Shown here: positions 45,258 through 57,191 of the stretch, one piece after another
Layout: every line of letters begins with the position of its first letter
Numbering within the stretch: position 1 is the stretch's first letter
From: Acanthamoeba lenticulata
Taxonomy: Eukaryota; Discosea; Longamoebia; Acanthamoebidae
DNA: 64,000 bases
Direction of reading: 5' to 3'
NCBI GenBank assembly: GCA_002179805.1
Contig: NAVB01000144.1
Location: 62,001-126,000 of the forward strand
The notes under the pieces: generated by a model
Databases searched by the model: none
What the model was told of the DNA's origin: nothing
Seen by the model: only the letters and a program-made list of their open reading frames with translations
Translations under genes and position numbers: made by a program

Positions 45258-45462
45258 GACTCTTTCTTGCGGCTTGAGAGCTAAGACCACCTAACCAAGC
45301 GACCCTTCTCGTTAATTAAACTCAGCCAACCACACCGCTCCCAGCTCGGTGCGCTGATGAATCTCGGTTTTTTACACCTGCAACACGCGGCGAAGAGTAT
45401 TCGCAGATAACTTAGAGGGGGGGAGGAGGACATGACGGTGCCCGATTACAGAATCGTCCCCT

Positions 45463-47001
45463 TTATGCAAAGTGGGGGTGGGGAACTCCCTTCTCGGTCA
45501 GAAAGGTGGTGATTCGCTCACTCGATGACAGACTTCTTGGCGGCATCGCCCTCATCATCCGAGTCGCTATTGTAGGATCCGTCGTCATCGTCGTCGTCGC
45601 CATTGGGCGAGTCGCTTTCGTTGCTGTACGCAGCCGCACGGTCCCCGGGTGATGAGGTGACGCGGTATCTCCATCCCACAGAATCCTCTTCCTCAAGGCG
45701 TCCACCAGGAACAATGCCACTTGGCACGGGCGGTTCTCCTGGGCGTCGCCGCGGCTCAGGACGAAAGCATGCGGCTCACTAACGTCGTCGCCCTTGGCGA
45801 GCGTGTCCCTGCGGGCTCGTGTGAAAGAGAATCGGCGGAGCTCCAGCCCGGAGGCGTCATAGCCGCTTGGAAGTTGCACGTCGACGTGCAAGCGCGTGCC
45901 GGCAGTGAACTCGGGATTCTTGTTGTCGTTGTCGAGTGCCTGCACCTTGCCATAAGGAAGGTCACGGAGTATGGCGACTGTTGGCATGCCTCTGCCGTCA
46001 CCTCCCCTGTGCTGTGTCTTGCTCTCGTCCTCGCTTTCCATCATGTTCTCGTTCTCGTTCTCGTTCCCGTCGTTAGCTCTTTCAATCAGACGGCCAAGTT
46101 CGTCGACATCACGACCTTCAAGACCGGGCTCAGGATTATCCATATCCAAGAGGTCCCAAAGCTCTAAAACGCTTAGAGGACGACCTGCACCACAAGTCAA
46201 AGCTATTATGAATCACTGTGCTCAACTTTTGTTTTGACGAACAGGGAAGAACAGGGAAGGCAGCCCTTGCTCTTGGTTTCAAAGTGTTTTTGAAAAAATA
46301 AATGAATAAATAAATAAAGCAGGCAACGGTACCATCATTCACTGGCGTGCTCACTCCTGTTACTGCAGTAGGAGCGACAGCAGGACATGGTACTTCTTGA
46401 TAGGGCAAAGTCGATTGCCATTCAACAGAATTCTGAACGACGTACGAGCCAACGCTTCCTTCACCTGAACACAAACATGCATAATACTCAACAATTATTT
46501 AACTTTTTAAATAGCTAATAAAAGCGTGTGGCGGTGCATACTTGTAGTTGAGGAAGACGAGGATGGCTGAATTCCTTGCATTGCTTGTGGAAGCAGCCGC
46601 TCAAGGCAACCAACACGCTCGACAAGACCGAAAACTAGCTGCTGTAGTTTGTTGGTCTCTTCCAAAGGTGTAGGGGGGTCGTCTTCAAGCCGTAGTGCCG
46701 TTCCGGGGTGACGCTTTAACAGCTGAACCACGGGAGCGAAACCAGACACTTGGTCGTCGATGGCCAGCCGGTTCCACGTCCTGACGCTAACCAGAACCTT
46801 ATCGTCGTTCACAAGTTGCAGGCCATAGGCGTCTAGTTTGTCCTCTTCACTCAGTTCCACGCCGTGGTAGTAGCGGTAGTGAGGCACAAGCTGTTCTTTC
46901 CTGAACACCATTTGGCGGTAGGAACTTTGGTTTACGGCACAGGCCATGCAGTAGTACGACAGACCTTCGCCATTCTCCCTTAGTTGTCCCTCGTCTTGCA
47001 T
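45463..47001 (-). CDS. Hypothetical protein with zinc-finger-like N-terminus
   Basis: I do not recognise the family. Exons 47001-46542, 46464-46333 and 46184 to about 45463 join in frame (phases 1 and 1). Near the N-terminus, YYCMACAVNQ and VPHYRYYHG give a C-x2-C then H-x4-H arrangement compatible with a C2H2-type finger. The middle is rich in charged residues with an Asn/Glu repeat (NENENEN). Toward the 3' end the frame is ambiguous. The straight frame runs to a stop at 45463 through a Thr/Met-rich stretch. A second frame over 45727-45518 encodes a more natural acidic tail (NGDDDDDDGSYNSDSDDEGD) and stops at 45518. A frameshift or unrecognised intron in the last 200 bases is possible. Confidence 0.5.
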
Positions 47002-47069
47002 ATGTAACTGTGGAAGAGAAAATAAACAGAGCAGCTACACCAACCCAAAACTCGCCTGGTTGCTGTGTT

Positions 47070-47480
47070 GAGTCTTCATTAATCTCAAAGATGGGGACGA
47101 ATCAAATCGTTCACCATTTTTTAAATGTTTGCAAAAATTGCTAAAAATTGATTTGTGTGCATCTTGATGAGCCTGGCACGCGCTGGCAGGTAGGCCATAC
47201 CTTGTTCCAACAGCCGCGCACAACGGGAGGCGATAAGTCTTCATGGCAAAGGTTTCCGGCAGGTAGTCACCCCTCATGCTCTTGCCCATGTAGCGCTGCT
47301 GGATGCATGCTGGAATCGACGAGTTCTAGGAGATGTAGTGGTTGATGGTGAATTCCAAATATGGAAAGATACAGGCCAGAAAAAGAGATCGTGAAAGCCT
47401 TCTGGCTTGGTTCTGGCCACCAACCACAAGCAGGTCATGCATTGGTTTTTCTCACCACATGGATTGGCGTAGCTGGAAGT
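47070..47480 (-). pseudogene. Frame-broken relic of the C-terminal domain of the multidomain protein
   Basis: Minus-strand translation yields pieces matching residues about 1610-1710 of the protein at 37279-43383, in the same order. HDLFFWPVSFHI corresponds to KDLVALPSFDFE, PLHLLELV to PLYLHLLDDV, KSMRGDYLPETFAMKTYR to RRMKADRQPEAFAMKPYR, and GCWNK plus MAYLPAR to GRWTKGMAYLVPS. At least two frame changes separate the pieces, and an in-frame stop follows the PLHLLELV segment, so no intact product is possible. The relic lies between the zinc-finger-like gene and the 75-residue gene, about 4 kb from its relative and in opposite orientation. It overlaps the probable promoter of the zinc-finger-like gene. 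Confidence 0.6.
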
Positions 47481-47786
47481 TTTATCACTACCCATCTTTG
47501 CCAAGGACATGCAGCGCAAACTGGAAGCCTCCGGCCAGATCGAACGCAGAGAGTAAACTCTGATAAAACCAACAAATCGCCTGGTCTTCTCACCCACAAG
47601 GGCGAGGCCAGGATCCCCCTAGACCCCAATACCCCCCAACCGCGTGTATCGCCACCAAGCACCACCCATACCCATCTTTTTTTCTTGTACTTTTACACAA
47701 TTTATAAAAATAAAAAAATTAACTTTAATCGTTGCTTCATTAGCGGTGGCCAGTCCTACAGCCACACGAGAAGACGAAGGAGCAAG

Positions 47787-48143
47787 ATGAGCGGCACCAG
47801 CAGCCTTAAGAATAAGTTTGAGCAACAGATCAAGGTACGACGACTGGAGGGCCTGGGTGCAGCTTGGCTAGCGACGTAGTCTGATAAGGGCGGAGCAGGA
47901 GGTCAACACTGTGGCGGAAAAGCCGAAGAAGCCTCAAAAGATGAGAGAGTGGACACCAACTAACAACGGCGCCGTTGGCGCCCACAACAGCGTACGCCAC
48001 AACTTGCCCCCCCCCTCTCAAACCATTCTGGCAGTTGAGTGACGCACGTTGCACAGAACGGATACTCAGCGCAGACGAAGAAGCAAACCAAGTACGCCGA
48101 AGGTCAGCTGCCGCCCAAGAAGAGTCTGAGCGACCTGCCCTAG
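47787..48143 (+). CDS. Small hypothetical protein, 75 residues
   Basis: Exons 47787-47834, 47899-47991 and 48057-48143 join in phase 0 throughout and give a 75-residue, Lys/Gln-rich, probably disordered protein. It begins MSGTSSLKNKFEQQIK and ends PPKKSLSDLP. The donors are GTACGA and GTACGC; the acceptors follow CAG. I recognise no family. Short basic proteins with a Pro-Lys-Lys tail occur among actin- or nucleic-acid-binding peptides, but nothing here proves either. The exon phases and clean splice sites make it more likely real than not. Confidence 0.55.
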
Positions 48144-48223
48144 GGCGACACCAACAGCTTTCTCGAATTTATTTATTTTAATTTCTCTTTCACTTTTTTT
48201 AAGGCCTGGAAACAACTGTTGTT

Positions 48224-50489
48224 TCAGGAGAAGCGGAGGATGCGGTAGTAGGAGTCGTTGTGGTTGTTGCGCACAACGACGCACGGATGCGCCACGTGCA
48301 GGACGACGTCCTCGCCAAAGAGGAGCATCGAGGTCCGCTTGTTGCTGCCGCCGGCCGGATCGGGCGAGGCCGCCTCGGACAGCGGCAGCCGCGCGGTCAG
48401 CGCCCGGCGCCAGTCCTCGGGCGGGCCCAGTCCCGCACCGGGCAGGTCCCGCTTGCGCTTAAAGGCCTCGCACGACGACGCGGCCGGCCACCACCTCGAG
48501 GACGACGTTTGACAGGTGGCCAACGCCGAGGACGAGGATGACGACGACAAGGAGGCGGCCTGGCGCAGGGCCCACGAGCAGTGCTCGCGGCGCAAGAGGC
48601 GCTTCACGTCAAACTGGAGCACGACATTGTCCTCTGGCAGGCGAAAGTCGGCAAAGTAGTAGAGGCTCCACTCGTCCATGAACATGCGCGGCTGCAGCGG
48701 CGAGTAGAACGAGGTCAGGATGCGCAGCGACTCGATCGGGACCATGTCATGCGCGCCCTGAGCCGCGGCTTCGCGATCCACATGGCAGTGGGGCTGGTGC
48801 TGCGCTTGCGGCTGGAGCCGCGGCCGCTTGTGCATGTCGCCCGCGGCAGCATGGTGCTCGTCGACGCGATCGTCCTCATCCTTGCTGGCGTCGACATAGC
48901 GAAAGAGGAGGACGTCCGTGTCGTCGCCGGCGACGGCGAGCAGGCGCGAGTTGACCGCCAGCTGCTCGACGCGGGCGCGCGGGACGACGGCGCGGCCCAC
49001 CTCCCGGGGCGGCCCGCCGGCCTCGCCCAGCTGGTACACGCGCAGCTGCGTCGTCTGCAGGTCCGGATCGGCCGCCAGGTTGCGCGAGAAGACGGCGACC
49101 GTGTAGCGGTCCCGCGTGAGCGAGAACCGAAACATGTCGGCCTCGTGGTCCTCGACCGAGGCCGGGATGGAGACGATGCCGTGCAGCAACGAGATCTTGT
49201 CGCCGTCGCCGTCGTCAGCGTAGCCTGACTGGCACTCCTCGAGCGCGGGCGTGTGGCGGCGGTGCGGGCTCGAGTCGCCGACGGCGGCCATGGCCTTGTC
49301 CAGTGGCTGGAGGTCCCATATCAGCAGCGCGCGACCGGGCGAGAAGGCGACGAGCCAGCGGCCCGAGGGCGACAGCGTGCAGTCGGGGAAGTAGGTCACG
49401 CCGCAGTGGTAGGTGAGCTCGGCCCGGTGCAGCGGGCTCGCCGTCTCCAAGTCAAACACGAGCAGCTGCAACGCGTGGGCGTTCATGTCTGCCAGTAGTG
49501 GTTAAAAAAATTAAATGAATTTGAAAAAAAAATAAAATGAAAAAAAAAAGAAGAGGCGCACCGGTGTAGGCGAGACCGATGATGTGGACTGCTTTGCCGG
49601 TGGGCCGAATGACGGCGCAGAGGGCCTTGCCCTTGGTGTGGCCCCATGGAATTTGAAGCTCGCGCTGCAGCTCGCCCGTCTCGACGTCGTAGATGAGGAA
49701 GCCGTGCGGCGACACGTGCACGACCAGGTTGTTCCAGGTGTCGCATTGGCCCGAGACCTGCGACTTGCAGTTGGTGATGCCAACCACTTGACCCTGTTCC
49801 AGCGCACCAGGCGTCAGGCGGTGAATTTTGGGGCCACTCTGCGCTTGGGGGCTGGCGCACCCGACGTCGTCGGTGAAGGATTTGAAGGTGGTTGATCACC
49901 AGATGCTTTGGGCCGCAGTCTGGGACGGTATCTGGCCGACAACAGTGGTAAGTAGAAAGGCTCGGGCCCAAAACGAAGTCATGAAAAGTCGATGGTGAAG
50001 AGGAAGCGCACGGATGCTGGGCTGCGAGAAGCTGGTCAGCGACAGGCGGGCGGCCTGGAGGGCGAGCGGAACGCGGGAGAGTGGCGGCGGCTCGAAACAG
50101 CCGCGCGGCAGACTGGAGTACAAGTTGCGCCACGCGCGAGCCCAAAGGATCTTTTCCTCGGCCTGCACGAGCCCTGCCCAGGCTTTGCACACCTGCACGA
50201 CAAGAGCAAATAATGAAATAAAATAAAATAAATAAAATAAAATAAACGAAAAGCGACAAAAAAAGCGAAGACGGACCTGAGGAAGACGAAGCAGTTGGAC
50301 GGCGGACTCGACGGCGGCTTCATAGCGGCCTCCCCAGCGATCCCCACGCGAAGGCGTGGAGGTGGGCACGACCACGCTGGCGAAGATGTGTAGAATAAGT
50401 TCCACTGGCAGATGTGCGATGCACGTGTTTAGGTTCTGTGGAGTGTGGCTCAGCCCCATGTCATGTAGGGGGTAGGCAGCCAGGTTCAT
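48224..50489 (-). CDS. F-box protein with C-terminal beta-propeller-like region
   Basis: The ATG at 50489 opens an exon to 50277 with the F-box start IAHLPVELILHIFASVVV. The next exon from 50192 continues it (VCKAWAGLVQAEEKILWARA). A short exon (about 32 bases) and a 60-base intron lead to HRLTPGALEQGQVVGITNCK. The rest is a series of beta-strand repeats such as NLVVHVSPHGFLIYDVETGE, CTLSPSGRWLVAFSPGRALLIWDLQPL and RVEQLAVNSRLLAVAGDDTD, in the style of a divergent WD40 propeller. It ends NDSYYRILRFS with the stop at 48224. The layout is that of an SCF substrate receptor: the F-box binds SKP1 and the propeller binds a target. The target is unknown. Confidence 0.68.
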
Positions 50490-50832
50490 TGTATTGTGTT
50501 GGATTTGTCTTGTGCGCAAAGACCACGCAGGTGCTGGTGCGGCGCTTCTACGAGTGTTCTCAACCGTCCCCCCCCCCCCAAACCCCTCTCCTCTTGCCTT
50601 CTCTTGCCTTGGTGGCTGCCACTGCGCGTCCAGGCGACATTCAAGGAGAATCCGCGCCGCCACTAATCTGGTTGGCGTATACGCTTGATGGTGAACGTAG
50701 GGGACACAATATGACACATGATCTGCCAACAAGTAGTTGAAACAAGCTGTTTGTAACGAGGCAGTACAAGAACCAAAAAAGAGAGGTTGGTGCAACAGGA
50801 GCAGGTAGTAGAAGGACGCTGAGCACTCCTCC

Positions 50833-51598
50833 TCAGAAATCGTCATCGTCGCCACCGCCGGCCTCGAGCCCCTTCTCGTAGTTGGCGTGCTCGGCGTCGA
50901 TGTGCTTGTTGCGCTGGGAGGAACGTGAGGCTGCTCGAAGCGTCTTGCCCTTCAACTGCTTGCTCTTCCACTCCATGATTGTTCGTCGCCTGCGCCCAAA
51001 CACTCGGCGTAAGCGCAACCCGCCATAGTCATGGCTGACAAGGCAGAGGGGTGCACGAACCGGTTGAAGAGCTGGCTGACTTCAAAATGCTCCAAATCTT
51101 TCCACTTGCCTGGGTTGCGCTGTCGCTCCTCTTCGTCGGCCAGTTCGCGGTAGGCCAACTTCACGTAGAAGTCCAGCTTGTTCTCTTCCTGCACTCAGCA
51201 CCAACGCGTTTGGCACCAGGAAGGTGAGTCATGGCGTGCCGCACCAAGGCTCACGCGAGAAGTAGTGAGAGTAGTACAGAAATGCCCTCTTCTGCCTCCT
51301 TCTCGCGCTGCTTCTGGAGGCGCATTTCCTCGTAACGTTTGCGGGCAACCTCAATTGACATGTCGGCCTTGCGGACTGCCTGGTTGATGTTTCGCGGATT
51401 CGCCTTGGCTGAAGCCTTCACCAGTGTGCTTGCATGCAGACCGCGTCGAGGAGAAGATGCAAATGACTCAGGAGTGGAGGCAGATGAAGCACCAAAATGA
51501 CCGGAAACGGCAGATAAACGGGACAAAAGTTGCACAGAAGATGGTGGCGAGAGTTGAACAGCCTGCCCGGCGCACCTGTGGCCAAAGCGCCTCATCAT
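50833..51598 (-). CDS. Small coiled protein with probable mitochondrial targeting sequence
   Basis: Three exons encode about 200 residues. The ATG at 51598 gives an Arg/Ser-rich, acid-poor N-terminus (MMRRFGHRCAGQ, SPRRGLHASTL), as expected of a mitochondrial presequence. A charged helix follows (MSIEVARKRYEEMRLQKQRE), then LDFYVKLAYRELADEEERQR and NPGKWKDLEHFEVSQLFNRF. The last exon ends with a basic stretch and an acidic tail (GGGDDDDF). I do not recognise the family. A mitochondrial ribosomal or respiratory-complex accessory protein would fit the size and charge, but this is inference. Exon limits are approximate. It is divergent from NEDD8, 170 bases away. Confidence 0.55.
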
Positions 51599-51768
51599 CT
51601 TTCGATAGATAAAGAAAACCGTGCATTTCTCATGCATTTAACAATCATTTTTATCGGAGATAAATGGCCATCACTGAAAAGTTTTGCACACAGACAAGAC
51701 GAAGAGGGTTATTTGCAATCAGCAACAACACATCAATAAAAGTACAGTAGTAATCAACCAAACACAAC

Positions 51769-52204
51769 ATGCTGATTAAGGTGAAGGTAAGTGAGTCACA
51801 CCCTCACGTTGCGCGCAACCTCATGCATGTGTGACTTCAACACTGGTTGCTGCGGTGATGGTCTTTATGGTCTTTATCTGATTATTGTCTGTCGGCATGT
51901 TTTCTAATGTGTAGAACTTGACGGGCAACATCATTGAAATCGACGTCGAGAAGACGGACACCGTCCAGAAGCTCAAGGAGTACGTCGAGGAGAAGGCTGG
52001 TATCCCCCCGAAGCAGCAGAGGCTTATTTTCAGCGGAAAGGCCATGTACGTAGCACCATCTCGCACCTTGTGCTGGCCACCCCCCTTCAAGTCTCTCATT
52101 TATGTCATTTCAATTAAAGGGCTGATGAGAAGACGGTGGAGAGCTACAAGATTCAAGCTGGCGCCGTGCTTCACTTGGTGCTTGCCCTCCGTGGTGGCAA
52201 CTGA
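51769..52204 (+). CDS. NEDD8: Ubiquitin-like modifier NEDD8
   Basis: NEDD8 is conjugated to cullins and activates SCF-type ubiquitin ligases. Exons 51769-51786, 51915-52045 and 52120-52204 give 77 residues. Exon 1 encodes only MLIKVK. The body has NEDD8-specific features: [36 protein letters not shown] and the terminus [11 protein letters not shown]. Ala at the fourth position from the terminal Gly-Gly (LALRGG) distinguishes it from ubiquitin (LRLRGG). A single Asn follows the Gly-Gly, so the precursor needs processing of just one residue. Its presence fits the F-box proteins elsewhere in the window. Confidence 0.93.
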
Positions 52205-52327
52205 GTGAGCGTGTGATCAAGTCTTCACGTAATTATTATACAAAAATATAAAAATGCAAAAAACTTCACCTTCATCGTCGTCTCGTTTTTGTTCACCTTC
52301 ATCGATTTATTCAATCAACAAAACGGT

Positions 52328-53462
52328 TCACAGGCGCGCAAGACCACCGTCCATGAGAATGTACTCGCCCGTGATGTAGCTAGAGTCGTCTGAAACAAGG
52401 AAGGCCACAGCGCCAGCCACGTCCTCACCGCGCCCGAAGCGCTTCATAGGGATGCTCGTCTTCAGGCTCTCCCGCTCGCCTCCTTCCTCTCCCTTCCACA
52501 GCAGGGACGAGAAGTCGGTGGTGATCACGCCCGGGCACACTACACGAAGGCACGCAGCAGGGAGGCCAATAAGCACATGATGACACTGTGGCTGGCGCTT
52601 CGTACCAGCGTTCACGCGGATGCCAAGGTCGACCCACTCAGAGGCCAAGGTGCGCGTCAGGCCCAGGAGAGCTGTCTTGGTGACGGCGTAGGCGCCCAAG
52701 CCGGTAGCGGGCTTCAGGCCCGTGTAAGAAGACACGAACACCATCGTGCCTTGGGGTGTTGTACGTAGTGACTCAGTTTCGTGATGGTCTACGTTTAGGC
52801 GAGCAGAGGCAGGGGGAGGTACCTCCGCCCCTCTTGGCCATGAGCTTGGCTACGTCGCGGGCGAGAAGGAAGCTGGCCTTGAGGTTGACCTCGAACACCT
52901 TGTCCCACGCCGACTCGGGCACGTCGATGATGGGCCCGAAAGCCGGGTTCACGCCTGAAGAGAAGTAAGTCGTTGTGAGGCTGGTGCTTGTGGCTTTGAC
53001 AAGGCGCAGCAGGCTGTACCAGCATTGCTGACGAGGATGTCGATGGCTCCGTAGTTGTCCAGCGTGTGCTTGATCAACGCTTCCCTGTCTGCTGCCAGCG
53101 CCACATGGCACACGAGACCGCTGGCTGTGGTGCCATTGTCCTGTGTGCACGAAGTTCGTCAAGGCCGCTTCCAAAGCTTCAGGCGAGTTGGCAGTACCTG
53201 AAGCAACTTGACTGCCTTTTCAACGTGCTCCTTCCGTCGAGAGGATATCACCACGCTGGCACCCTCCTCACCCAGCCGCTTCGCGATCGCTGCAAGAGCC
53301 AACCCGCCCTCTGTTTTAGCACCCGCCCAACCGCTCGTGCGTGTGGGTAGGCACACCTAGCCCGATGCCCTTGGTAGACGCGGTAACGATGGCAGTCTTG
53401 CCCTCCAGCCTCCTGCACTTGGTAGCGTGGCTGGTAGCAGCAGTTGCTTGCGTGTGGTTCAT
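52328..53462 (-). CDS. Short-chain dehydrogenase/reductase (DHRS4-like)
   Basis: Six exons join in frame on the minus strand: 53462-53357, 53289-53198, 53140-53020, 52954-52823, 52749-52606 and 52539-52328. They give 268 residues, the normal SDR length. The NAD(P) motif is TASTKGIGLAIAKRLGEEGA. An SRR after VVIS points to NADPH use. ILVSNAGVNP is the NAG motif (as SNAG). The catalytic Ser, Tyr and Lys are in FVSSYTGLKPATGLGAYAVTK. VNAVCPGVITTDF and ITGEYILMDGG complete the fold. The nearest type is the peroxisomal dehydrogenase/reductase DHRS4; the C-terminus here is ARL rather than the SRL of the animal enzyme, and a weak PTS1 is possible. Substrates are probably carbonyls or retinoids. Confidence 0.9.
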
Positions 53463-53854
53463 CTTTTTTCTTGTTGTGCCTTGAGGGAGCACTGCCAGGA
53501 GTGATCACGGTATCGTTCACAACGAGATTCGAACTCGCGGATCTCCCCTGAGGGAAATAGAATTTCCGCCTGCGTTGGGCGGGTGGGCGGTAACGAAGCA
53601 GCGAGAAATTTGGGCGTGTGGGACCGCAGAGCTGGGATCAACGAGAAGATTTGGCGTTGATCATCGAATTGAGGAAGGAGCTGAAACGGAGTGCTTGGAA
53701 GGGCACGTTCGGCAATTGAAAGGTGGAATTGTTTTAGAGTTATTTTGCCCATTAATTCGGTGGCTCTGCAACCGGGCGAAAGCGAGCTAGGCTCATTAAC
53801 GCTGCGCTCAGGGCTGGAATCATCTCGATTAACACATCTGCCTCTCATCACACA
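53463..53854. other. Intergenic region between the SDR gene and CCR4
   Basis: A divergent spacer of 392 bases. On the minus strand, 53546-53520 contains a tRNA B-box-like sequence (GAGTTCGAATCTC) with a plausible T-stem, but I cannot fold a complete tRNA around it. The rest shows no coding signal and probably carries both promoters. Confidence 0.4.
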
Positions 53855-56800
53855 ATGCATTCCATGATGGGCACGGGAGAAGGACCACCGAAGGCCTATA
53901 CTTGGGCACCAAGTAGCCCCCTCGGCGGCCGGCACGGCTCATCAACACAACAAGCACAGCAGCAAACTGCAAAAGGCCAAGGCCCTAATCCCTATGGCCC
54001 ACCTATCCACTCCTACTCATCTGTCCTCGCCTCTCCCTCCTCTAGCAACCACAATCTCGCCTACACCAACCTATCTTCGCAGCATGGAGGCTCCAGCGGC
54101 TATCCGCCTCAAATGGGCCACTCAATGGCGGGTCTAGACATGGGCCATTCGAATCCACAGGCCCAGGGAGGCTATTACACATCACCTTCAATGCAAACAT
54201 CGCCAGGCGCAGGCGGCAGAGCCCCTCTCCACCGCTACACAGGACCGGGCGCCCACGCCTACAATGGCGGCCCCTATGGCGGTCCCTCAGCGCGCAATCA
54301 TCAAATCAATTTCGCCATGGCCATGGCGAATGGTCAAGATCGTGAAGATCCGCAACCTCAGCAGCGACCTCGCGGGCTGAGCCGATCTCTTGTTGGCGAG
54401 ATGAACCAGGTCGCCTCTACCCTGCTGCATCACGGTACGCCCACCCATTGAGAGACATTGAGATCTTTTCGCCTGGTCCAGGTCATCACCACGTTGTAAG
54501 CTTGGCCGTTACCAATCAATTCCATCAACGCAGGGGGCGAGCAGCTGGAGCGGGAGGAAGAGAAGCAGCTGCTCATGATGAACGAGAAGCGAAACCACTT
54601 TAAGCGGCCGGACGAGGGCCAAAGCGGCAGCATGGTGACCTTTGGCGGCGAAGCCAACAGCTGGACGGGCCTCGACCTGAGCAAAATGGGCCTCTCGCTC
54701 ATCAGTCGCCGCCTCGCCCTCTACGCGCGCCACCTCACCTGCCTCTACCTCAACGACAACCGCCTCACGGCCATCCCCGACTCTGTGTTTGACCTTAAGC
54801 GCCTCAACAAGCTCGACCTCAGCAACAACCAGATCACGCGGCTGCCGCCGGCTATCGGCCGCCTGGTCCACCTGCAGGAGCTCTCGCTCGCGGGCAACAA
54901 GATTCGCGAGCTCCCGTGCGAGATGGGCAAGCTCTTTCGCCTCAAGGTTCTCCTCCTCGACGGCAACCCGGTGACCTCCCCGCCCCCGGCCATCCTCAAG
55001 CAGGGCGTCGACGCCACCATCATCTACCTTCGCGAAAAGACCCCTCGTATGCGTCCCTTGCTATCCCCTTCTTGCTGATGATGATGATCGATCAAGCCAT
55101 GCCTTTGCTGACGTGGCACGCGCAATTCAACCCAGTGCCGGCGCCACCGCCCGAGCGGCCCATGATCCACGTCAAGACCAACACGAGCAGCGATTACGGT
55201 GCGGACGGCGCACATTCGCGCGTGTGTGTTGTGCAAAGGGGGTCCAATGCTCACGACAATGCACCACACGCACACACGCACGCGCGGCACACACGAGCAG
55301 ACACGGTTCGGGTGCTGTGCTACAACGTGCTGGCCGAGAAGTACGCGGTGCCGGAGCTGTTGTCCTACTGTCCGACGCGCTACCTCAAGTACGACCACCG
55401 CAAGCAGCAGATCCTCAAGGAGATCATCTCCCACAACTGCGACTTCATCGCCCTGCAGGTTCTCTTCTTCCCCTTTCGTCATCATGCATCCTCATCGCTG
55501 CTCACCTTTGTCTTTTGCGCGCGGCGAGAGCAGGAGGTGGAGGCGGGCCACTACAAGAGCTTCTTCGAGCCGCAGATGTCAAAGATGGGCTACGGTGGGA
55601 CCTTCCGGCCCAAGTCGCGGGCCCGCACCATGATGGACGGCTCCTCCGTCGATGGCTGCGTCCTCTTCCACAAGACCGACAAGTGCGCGCCTTTTCCTTT
55701 TTTTTAGTTATTATTTATGACTTATTTATGAATTTATTCGTTATTTAATGAATATAATAACAAATGGCAGGTATAAAATGCTGGAGGAGTTTTGGATCGA
55801 GTACCAGAGCAACTCGCTCAAGCGGTACGAGAAGGAGTTCCCGGGCAGCGTGGAGGCCCTCGACCGGCTCATGACCAAGGACCAGATCGCCGTCGCCACC
55901 GTCTTCCGCTGCATCCCCCCTGCCGAGCTCAAGAGTACCGCCCCTCTTCCGTGATGTCGACAACATCATCAGCATCATGTTGAGGAAGATGAAGATGAAA
56001 GTGAAGTGTTGCTGACGCCGTGTGCGTGTCGTGGCAACACAGCGGGGAAGCCCGACCCAAAGGAGAAAGAGCGGATCGTGGTGGTTGTAAATACGCACAT
56101 TCACTGGGACCCCGAGTACCCCGATGTAAAGCTCATGCAGGTCTGCATGCTCATGGAGGAGCTCGAGGCCATCACCACCAACAACAAGAGGTCCGCCTCG
56201 CCTTCACTCTTTTTTCGTTTTCGCTTTCGCTTTTCGTTCTTATTTTCTGACGCTGCGTCCTCGCCACGACAGGTATTCGGGCGCGCCGTTCATCATCTGC
56301 GGAGACTTTAACTCGTTGCCAGACAGCGGCGTCTACAAGTACATCCGAGTACGAGATGCAATGATTTATTTATATTATTTTTATTTACCACTATTTTCAT
56401 CATAAAAACATGGCTCATCATGACGACGACGATGATGATGATGGTGTGTGCAGGAGGGGAGGCTGGAAAGCAACCACGCAGACTTCAATGGGTTCGACTA
56501 TGGGCGCTACACGCGGGACGGCCCGCGCCACCCGTTCCGCCTGGCGTCGGCCTACGAGTCCATCGGCGAGCCGGCCTTCACCAACTTCACCGGCAACTTC
56601 ACGGGCTGTCTCGATTACATCTTCTATTCGAGCGACAAGTTGGAGGTACGACACGCGTGGCCCTGCACCGCACCGCACGACACGACACGACACGCGCGCG
56701 TATGTGGCTGACACGACACGACACACGGGCGGGCACACACAAACACGCAGGTCTGTAAAATAATGAAGCCGGTGGACGAGGACGTGGTGCTGGGCCAGAC

Positions 56801-57191
56801 GGGAGCGCTGCCCAACGCGTACATGTGCTCCGACCACATCCCGCTCCTCTCCGAGTTCCAGTACATCAACCCGGACGCCGTCGCGGCGGCCGAGAACGGT
56901 GGACGGCTGGGCTGGAGGCGTGAGGCATCCTCGTCATCCGCCTCGACGTCGACGTCGTCCGGCGCCGTCGGCGGCCTGGGCTACGACAGCGAAGACGACG
57001 AGGGCCTGCTGGCCGACGAGGAGCAGCCGGACGCGCCGACCAGCAGCGGCGGCGGCGGCAGAGTCTACGCCCCGTGGGCCTCCAGCGGCAGCGGCGTCCA
57101 CCGCACCAACGCCGGGGCTGGCCCCGGCAGCAGCAGCAGCGACGGCTACTGGTCCAACGACAGCGACAGCGACAGCGGCAGGTTCTACTAA
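53855..57191 (+). CDS. CCR4: CCR4/CNOT6 deadenylase
   Basis: CCR4 is a poly(A)-shortening nuclease of the CCR4-NOT complex and starts mRNA decay. Exon 1 (53855-54434) encodes a Gly/Ser/Gln-rich extension. Exon 2 (54534-55046) carries the leucine-rich repeats (LTCLYLNDNRLTAIPDSVFD; LNKLDLSNNQITRLPPAIG; LQELSLAGNKIRELPCEMG), which bind CAF1. Later exons form the exonuclease-endonuclease-phosphatase domain: VLCYNVLAEKYA, IALQ joined to EVEAGHY with the catalytic Glu, IICGDFNSLPDS with catalytic Asp/Asn, and CSDHIPLLSEF with the terminal His. All active-site residues are present. The C-terminus adds an unusual 90-residue Ser/Gly/Asp-rich tail. Limits of exons 3 onward are approximate. Confidence 0.93.

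Noticed and set aside
47482..47786. Possible extra exon upstream of the 75-residue gene
   Set aside because: The stretch has short frames only and a C-rich then AT-rich profile with no splice-consistent coding. Considered promoter and leader.
53500..53600. Minus-strand tRNA candidate around a B-box-like GAGTTCGAATCTC
   Set aside because: The T-arm pairs, but no matching 5' acceptor strand, A box or anticodon arm could be found upstream. Reported only as part of the intergenic region.
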